Assembly (NCBI GenBank): GCA_023053575.1
Contig: JAKZAP010000147.1
Span: 1-64,000 of the forward strand
DNA length: 64,000 bases
Source: Branchinecta lynchi
Taxonomy: Eukaryota; Arthropoda; Branchiopoda; Anostraca; Branchinectidae
Reading direction: 5' to 3'
Positions 21,671-28,800 of this stretch are shown here, piece by piece; position 1 is the first letter of the stretch; each line of letters opens with the position of its first letter. A program made the translations under genes and the position numbers. The notes beneath the pieces were generated by a model, which searched no databases, had not been told where the DNA came from, and saw nothing but the letters and a program-made list of their open reading frames with translations.

Positions 21671-21898
21671 TGTTACACAGTTTTGTTCCACAAAACAATT
21701 CTCAAAGTTACCCCAACTCTGTTTCGTAATACGAAAATTTTCTTTACTTTCATGATCCATATTAATTTTTAGAGTTTAAAATTCAGCGCCTCTGTTTCAC
21801 ACGAAGTTCCAACAGATTTGCTGGTTTGTCAACATGGCCATTAGCTACTTAGAAAACGCTGTTGGCCGATATTCTTCACTTGGTCTCAGACTGTTGGG

Positions 21899-22005
21899 CG
21901 GTGGATGTTGGGTTTTCACGCCCTCACCGGTGCCCCCAGCCCGAACGTTGGTCGGTGGATATTGGGTTTTAACACCCTCGCCGGTGACCCACGGGCTACC
22001 TTTTC
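21899..22005 (-). repeat. two-copy 54-bp imperfect tandem repeat
   Basis: The plus-strand motif CGGTGGATNTTGGGTTTT begins at about 21899 and again at about 21953. Each is followed by a related CACCCTC(A/G)CCGGTG segment, giving a period of about 54 bp. Confidence 0.75.
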
Positions 22006-22831
22006 TGTGACCAAGTGGATTAATATATCGTTCGAAAAACTGGTGAAAAATCTTACGGCATTATTCTGTATTTTTATGATGGAAACAGAGTTAGGTATCA
22101 ATACGCACTCGAAGGAACGTTACGAGGATCATTACAGTAATTTTAACCAAGTCCTTTCCCCCAAATTGAGTTAAAGTCCTCATTAACTAAAAAAAACAAA
22201 AAACAACCCATTTGAATGGAAAACTAGCCATTGAAGTTACAACCCCTTGTTGTAGTTGAGATCAGTGATTTCGGGCAAGGATTCAAAATTACTTTACCGA
22301 ATTTCGTCGCAGAGGTGATTTTGACTCTCAGATCCAGCAAAAGAGTCAACAACAATTAAAAACAAATATATGATCTCTCGTCGCCGGCGTTTTCTCCCGT
22401 AGTCTCCTTGTCTTCTTGCGGGCTGTGTCGACGACGCGGGGGTCTGAGATCCAAGTCGATCCAACTCCGGTAGCTTAATCCAACTCCATCACCTGAAAAA
22501 CGGCAAAGCATAACACATGCATGGTAGGCCTGAAGACCTACCATTTACTATAGGCCAGATTGCATAATATGTTGAGATCCGAATATAATGAAAAACTACT
22601 GCGGCCTGTCCGTGGCATCAATCCGTTCAAGATCCGTTCTTTATAGGATCCATTTTCAGATGCTCTATCGGCACAAGGCTGTACTGTGACTGACATTTTA
22701 TAACTGCATTTGATCGGTTCTCAACATGTTTACGTAACTGTTTAAGCAAAAATCGTTAGATATTTGTATTATAAGATTTCTATAATTCGATAAATACGAT
22801 TAAATAAGTTTTGGCCTAAGGCCTTTCGATA

Positions 22832-22834
<3 letters not shown>

Positions 22835-22863
<29 letters not shown>
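22835..22863 (+). repeat. T29 homopolymer
   Basis: There are 29 consecutive T on the plus strand, which is poly(A) in the sense of the element. It lies more than 1 kb from the 3' LTR. It could be a relic of an inserted polyadenylated sequence or simple slippage, and its true length may be uncertain. Confidence 0.85.
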
Positions 22864-22960
22864 CACTTAAATACTCAAAATCTATCCGGCCTGTGGCCCC
22901 TCTATATATTCGATAATCATTACATAAAGCTATATACAGAACGCCCAGAATTGTAACTGG

Positions 22961-23405
22961 CTCTTTGTAAAAGCAAACATATACCCGTTTGACCTCTTGT
23001 TTGGTCATCACGGAATGAACATCGAAAAAAAAAATTAAAATGACTGTAAATGTGACAAACAAAATACACGTAAGTAGTTATTTGGCATAGCATTTGATTC
23101 CGGGCACTTGGTACCTTACTTATCACGGGAAATGGTCATTAAAATTCATATTTGTCCTGTCGAATTCTGTCCTTAACAGGGCCTCTTTGTAAAAGCAAAC
23201 ATATACCCGTTTGACCTCTTGTTTGGTCATCACGGAATGAACATCGAAAAAAAAAATTAAAATGACTGTAAATGTGACAAACAAAATACACGTAAGTAGT
23301 TATTTGGCATAGCATTTGATTCCGGGCACTTGGTACCTTACTTATCACGGGAAATGGTCATTAAAATTCATATTTGTCCTGTCGAATTCTGTCCTTAACA
23401 GGGCC
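22961..23405 (-). repeat. identical 222-bp tandem duplication
   Basis: The segment starting CTCTTTGTAAAAGCAAACAT at 22961 is repeated from 23183 with a constant offset of 222 bp, and I find no difference between the copies. The second copy covers the last 20 or so codons of the 171-codon ORF at 23345-23860, so the duplication includes that gene's 3' end. Confidence 0.92.
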
Positions 23406-23860
23406 AGCATTACCTCCCATCTGACGTGTTCGTGCTCGGGCCGCTGTAGCAATCGTATAAAATCGCCAACATTAAACGTGATTGGTAAAGCCTCCGTTAT
23501 GTAATAATTCATTTGTGGAATGTAGCCTCCTCTTCGATAATACTGAAAATTATAGGCATATTCTGGGACTCCACCTGGTCCCAGTCGAAACTGATGATTT
23601 TGAGGCCGATCTCCGTACGATTCTTGCCCAAAAGAATGAAACGATCCTACCTGGTTCTGGTTTGGGAAATCTAAATAATCTAAAACTTCATCTAACTCCT
23701 CCTGTCGAGGCGAGTTCTCCTCTGTGTCAGCTATGGCTACCCCCTCCATATGGGGCATAGGTGACGTCCTCGGTCGTACAGGAGAAGTTTCTGGCGTCTC
23801 TGGCCGTCTGTTTTCTTGGTTGCTTGATTCTAGTTCATCTTCCTTTCGTGGGGTCATCAT
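23345..23860 (-). CDS. accessory 3' ORF of the retrotransposon, 171 aa, function unknown
   Basis: This is an ATG-started frame of 171 codons downstream of pol and in the same sense. I recognise no family. The N-terminal 60 residues are charged and rich in E, P, S, T and R (two PRTSP/SPVRP-like stretches), so probably disordered. Residues about 60-115 are rich in Y, F, Q and G. The C-terminal 50 residues (FIRLLQRPEHEHVRWEVMLA region) look like a compact helical segment. There is no signal peptide or membrane segment. It starts 110 bp after the membrane-segment ORF and in a different frame. Position alone would suggest an env-like or regulatory 3' gene, but the sequence does not support an envelope glycoprotein. 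Its end lies in the 222-bp duplication. It may need splicing to be expressed. Confidence 0.6.
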   Translation of the reverse strand: MMTPRKEDELESSNQENRRPETPETSPVRPRTSPMPHMEGVAIADTEENSPRQEELDEVLDYLDFPNQNQVGSFHSFGQESYGDRPQNHQFRLGPGGVPEYAYNFQYYRRGGYIPQMNYYITEALPITFNVGDFIRLLQRPEHEHVRWEVMLALLRTEFDRTNMNFNDHFP

Positions 23861-23970
23861 AAAAATGCTGTCAATCTATTATCTGAAACTATATCTCAAT
23901 TAAAACACAATACTGATGGGGAATAGCTATTTTAGAACAAGAAAGAAAGTAACATTAACAGCGCGTGTCC

Positions 23971-24276
23971 TTAATCTAATATTCTTGCTTCTTGAGCACT
24001 CTCAAATTTTGGTCTTCTATTGCCCATATCCGCAAGATTTATGGTAGTTGATGATGACGCCATCTGGCGTCTAATTTGCCAGAAATAGTGATAAAGCATC
24101 ACCACAACTACTGGAATAATCATATTTCCAAAAAGAGAGGAAATTAATTCTTCCATTTTTGCATTTTCTTTTCTGCAATATTCGTACGATCTCGACTGAT
24201 TTTGGGCAACCTGTTGCTGGTCCAAGGCGTCTTGGTGACTAACAATCAACGAAAAATATTTCCTTACGACTTGCAA
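23971..24276 (-). CDS. accessory 3' ORF with one membrane segment, up to 101 aa
   Basis: The open frame covers 101 codons but begins with TTG. The first ATG is codon 41 at 24156, leaving a 61-residue protein, unless the upstream part is an exon joined by splicing. Residues 1-50 are polar and Q/E/K-rich and could form a helix. Residues about 50-67 (NMIIPVVVVMLYHYFW) are a clear hydrophobic span followed by basic QIRRQ, as in a single-pass protein with a basic inner flank. In some Ty3/Gypsy elements a spliced env lies here. This could be the membrane-anchor remnant of such a gene or a small independent membrane protein. I see no surface domain, furin-like site or fusion peptide, so I do not call it env. 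Confidence 0.5.
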   Translation of the reverse strand: MQVVRKYFSLIVSHQDALDQQQVAQNQSRSYEYCRKENAKMEELISSLFGNMIIPVVVVMLYHYFWQIRRQMASSSTTINLADMGNRRPKFESAQEARILD

Positions 24277-25808
24277 CAGTATTAGCTATCATCCCACGGA
24301 TGACAATTGCTTCTTATATTAACAACCATAAAACCAATATCACATGAAGAGATAAAACGAGCAGTATACAACGGAACGACAGACGGAACTTTCTGCCCGT
24401 GAACCATTAGTTTCAATATTTATGACTAAATTTTTCAACTTTTACTTTCGATTCTTTAGATCGAATATGTTACAGTGTCTTGGCTAGTGTGAAATGTGAG
24501 CAATTTTGCACAAAATATAACGATTAAACTCATAGCAATTTCGTGTATTTGGATCAATGCCTTTGTGTTTTTGTGTTTATGCGATTACGTTTATGTGTAT
24601 CAAGAATTAAGTGTGAGGGAGAAATATGAAGTCTGGTGCATCCTTTCTTAACTGGTAAATAATAAAAAAAAAAAAAATTTTACTTTTGGTGCGTCCCAGG
24701 ACGTTGCAGAGTGTGGCTACAAGTGGCTATGACAACAATCTTGATAAAACGTCTTGTACGTCACAGCGCTCTTGAAGCTACATTTTCTGCAATGAAATGA
24801 TTCTAACTTTAAATTCTACTAACTTACTGTCCCTCTTAATATGTAAACTAGTCTCATGATATTCTAGATTATTCGAAATTATTGTACAAATTAACTAATT
24901 CTTAGCAGTAATAGGCTTAATTATTCTAGTTTCTAATTAGTAATTGCTACTTATCTAATTATTAGACTTACTGTAACTAATATAACTTAACGATTAATTC
25001 AAGTATCGATTATTCCTATCCAACGAGGGCCCTTGTGTGATGGGGATAATCAGTTCTTAATTAACAAAATTTTTAAACGGTAAAAAAAAATCTTCTTTCT
25101 CTTCTTTCCTAAAGATGGTATAGATGAATTATTTCTTCTGCTGCTCTTGTTGCTCTTCCTTGATGGATATAGATGTTTTACTGGTTTTTGTTTCTTCTAT
25201 GGCCTCTTCTTTTGGCCATGTCTGAATCTTCCGCTTACACGATTAACAACACATTACAATAAAATAAATATCAATTTTAGATCTTCTTTTCTTCCTTGTT
25301 GGTTAAAGATGGCTTTGATGGTGTGGTTGTCTTTCTGCTCGGTTGTGGCCTCTTGCTCGGCCATTTGTGGATCTTCTGCTGAAAAGTTTAACAAAACTTT
25401 AGAACTAAACAATAATTTATTTCAGATCTCTCCTCTTCCTTGATGGTTAAAGATGGTTCGGTTGTTTTTCTCTTCTGTTGTGGCCACTTCTTCGGCCATT
25501 TGTGGATCTTCTGCTGAAATTTAACAAAAATATACACTAACATCATAAATAAAATCAACACCATTTTCTTCCTTGATGGTTAAAGATGATTTCAGCTTGT
25601 CTTGACTCGTTTCTTGGTAAGCTTATGCATTCCTCGGTCTCGTAGCATGACCAGTTCCTACAACTTAAGGAAAACTTTGTAAGTAATATTTTAAGTAATA
25701 AGCACGCAATAACTTTTGTCTTCCAAGCCACCCGGGTTGTTGAAATTTTGAGCTCTTTTGTTGGCTTGATAAGGCAACTGAACTTACGTTCTGGTATGTA
25801 CTCTGCTA
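24277..25808 (-). other. AT-rich region between pol and accessory ORFs
   Basis: This is about 1.5 kb without a long reading frame. It is strongly AT-rich between 24300 and 25100. From about 25100 to 25600 it holds diverged tandem modules described separately. In retrotransposons of this layout such a region could contain splice acceptors for subgenomic 3' ORFs. Several pyrimidine-rich stretches ending in AG are present on the minus strand, but no site can be assigned with certainty. Confidence 0.55.
25130..25600 (-). repeat. three to four diverged tandem modules of about 135-145 bp
   Basis: On the minus strand each of three modules has ATGGCC (at 25499, 25364 and 25219), followed by a coding-like GAA/GAG/ACA-rich stretch and then AACCATCAAGGAAGA or a close variant. 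Two are preceded by an acceptor-like TTTCAG and AGAAGATCCACAAATGGCC. A fourth AAGGAAGA tail is at about 25570-25580. The open frames after ATGGCC are only about 22-35 codons. Confidence 0.65.
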
Positions 25809-28800
25809 TTACTCACCTCCTAACTTCTTATACGTCCATCTCTGAGGTGGACGTTGTACTCGTCTAGGTCTTTCTTGTGAATCCGTCACAGACCCTTCGT
25901 GCTGCCCCTTTAAAGCGTCACGAGTAGCCAAATCAAATCTGACACCTTGAAGTGCACCCCGCCTAGCGGCCTGCGTTCTCAATTTCAACGCCTCCGACCG
26001 TGCTGTCGGATGTGACAACACTCGGTCACGAATGAGAGGTAAAGGTGGGCTACCAAAATCAATTGGTGGTTCCACCCGGGAGTGATCAGACTCAAGCTCC
26101 CCTGACGGACCTCTCAGCTCCGGCATACTATGGGAATGGTTGAACCGAGCGCTTTCCGTGTCTGTACGGTTTTGAGCGCTAAGTTCTGACATGAGTCCAG
26201 ACTGACTCGATGGCTCTTCCAGTATGCCCTGTCCAGAACCTCCCCCTTGAGGTCTGGTTACCGCGGCTCCCTGTGTCCGCAACAAATCATCTGTCCGAGC
26301 ACTACCCCGAAGTCGAGGCGTCTCAATCACTGTCTGATTGGGCGACTCTACTTCTGGTCGGACAGGAGACAATTCTGGCGATGTGTTGACCCCTGAGCCA
26401 AACTGATGGAACTCAGTGGCCGCAGCTGTATCGCCTATCCCTGTAGGATCACCATTTGGACCCTGATTAACTGGACTATCGAAATGTAAACGATAATCGA
26501 GTGTTTCAAAGAACGGAATGTTCTCGTAAAATTCTCGAGCAGGCGTTATGCCTGGTCTCAATGCCGATGCCTCCCCGAAGGTAGGTGTGGAACACCTAAC
26601 ACCGGTTGGTGTAAAGAGTTCCCTCTTAGTTAACGCATCTTCTAATGATTCACTTTCGAGACTCGAGGAACTACCCATCCCTTGACGCCGAACAGGCGTC
26701 TCGGTATAGGGATTGTCCCATGACATGTCTTCGGATCCTAGAGAATAACGGAGTTTACAATCTCCATGTTCAGTCGGTGTGCCGCCATGGTAAGGTTGAA
26801 GTGTCAAAGGACGCTGTAATAAAGGCTGAGGACGAAATTTAGTTACTTCTTCCTCCGATTCTGAACTCGAGACTGTGGATTCCAGTCTAAAATTTCGCCT
26901 TTGTGGTCGAACGACCGGTACGATTGGATCTGAACCCGAAACATCGTACAGGTCGTCGTTCAGCGTGTTCGGTGGAGCATAATCTGGACTAATTATGCGA
27001 TTCTGTAGTTGATCGTCCCACCACGTGACTTTCTTCTTGGAAGTAAGGCCATCAGGCCTGTCACCTACAGATTCCTGGTTAACAGGAGGTAAAACAATAT
27101 CGTCTATGTTCGGCGGAATGATCAGTTCGTCCTGAACAACGTCGCTTTCCCATAGACTCCTAGGAACGTACGTCTTCAAACGGTTATAGTGAACGACTTC
27201 AACTCTACCGTCTGAAAGTCGTGTAATTTGAAAGTTCAGACCATTCTCTAAAATGGCAGTAATGCGATACGGACCGGCCCAACGAATCTTGTCTAGTTTT
27301 CGCAACCTCGCATCAGGCGGCGTATGAAGAAGGACAAGTTCGCCGACTTTCAAGGGTTTCTGATTCTCGGTTCTATCGTAATAGAACCGCTGACGTTCTC
27401 GAGCGATCTCAGAGTTGTCCCTGATCATTTGATATGCCGTTTTCTGCCGTGTGATTATTTCTGATTTATAATCAGAATCCAGGTTGTAGAAAACCCTACT
27501 GCTGATCACAGTGTCCGTAGGAAAACGGGCGTCACGGAGAAACATAGCGTAAAACGGACTGTCTGAGATGGACTCATGATAGGCTGTGTTCATGGCAAAC
27601 TGAACATAGCGCAGCTGATCCTCCCAATCAGCGTGCCCTCTATCTCTGACATATAAACTCAAGATGTTTGCTATGTCGCGATTCCGACGTTCAACAGCTC
27701 CGTTACACATAGGATGGTAAGCCGACGTCCGAAGTTGTTTGATGTTCAGCAGTTCGAGGATGCCCTTGAACACGGCATTGATGAACTCTGAACCCTGGTC
27801 ACTAATCAGGCGTTCGCACGCACCATAAACCAGGATAAAATGCTCCGTGAATGCTCTGGCTACAGCCTTTGCCGTTTTATCTGCTATAGCCGTAAGGACT
27901 ATGTACTTTGTGAAATGGTCAGTAATGACCACAATGTACTTAGATCCTTGCGTAGAAACGGGTAAAGGCCCTAGTAAGTCTATTCCGACCATGTCAAGTG
28001 GTCTGGACGACTCAGGTATCGTACCCAAAGGAGCCCTCGGTGTATGGTTGAGACCTTTGCGTTGACAGCAGTCAAGGCAACACTGAACATACTGTTTGAT
28101 GGCATTATACATGTTCCTGAAGTAAAAACGACTTCGCACGCGCGCATAAGTCTTGAGAAATCCAAAATGTCCCGAAATTTTGGAGTCATGGCAATCGAAC
28201 AAGACTTCCGGAATGAGTGAGCGAGGAAGAACTGGTACAACGCGCAGATCAGACCTACGGCAATTTTGATACGGCGTATAGACATAGCAAAGAAGGCCGT
28301 CTTCGAGAACGAAGTTCTCTATTTCACGCAAGACTTGGGTCTCGATCCGAGAAGGTAACTGACTACCATGCTGAAGATAGTTTCGGATAGCAGACGCGAC
28401 GCCATCGTTCCCTTGTAACTGACGCAGATCATGTGAAGAGAACTGCTTGTCAGCTTCCGGGATCACAGCCATGATTAACGGAGTTGAGGCAGTCGTTGGA
28501 AGACGACTGAGTGCATCCGCAACAACATTTTGAGTTCCTGGAATATGTGTTATCTCAAAGTCGTATCCTTGGAGCTGCATCTGCATTCTTGCCCACTTAC
28601 CTGTTAAATCCTTACCGGTCGACTTCATAAGCCATTGAAGAGGCTTATGATCTGAGGCTACAACGAATTTTCTGCCTAGCAAATACGGACGGAAGGACCT
28701 GATACAGTGAACAATGGCAAGCGCCTCCTTCTCAATTGCTGAATGCTTAAGTTCAGCCTGGTTGAAGGTACGAGACGTATATTGAAGGACTCTCTGCCGA

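Larger units (their letters stand above)
21671..23344 (-). other. 3' noncoding region of the retrotransposon
   Basis: No convincing coding region is present between the last accessory ORF and the polypurine tract. The stretch holds a two-copy 54-bp repeat, a hairpin at 22521-22542 (TGGTAGG against CCTACCA), a T29 tract at 22835-22863, and most of an identical 222-bp tandem duplication. Short open frames here run through the homopolymer or the duplicated segment and look incidental. Confidence 0.7.

Noticed and set aside
22769..23348. Small minus-strand frames in the 222-bp duplication and T29 tract
   Set aside because: Two of them are duplicates of each other created by the tandem duplication, and another runs through the homopolymer as poly-Lys. 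They have no features of a gene.
23971..24276. Calling this ORF an envelope gene
   Set aside because: Only a single membrane span is visible. There is no surface domain, cleavage site or fusion peptide, and no ATG before codon 41.
25809..27110. Chromodomain at the C-terminus of integrase
   Set aside because: The tail shows no aromatic-cage pattern or chromodomain-like spacing. It is low-complexity and polar.
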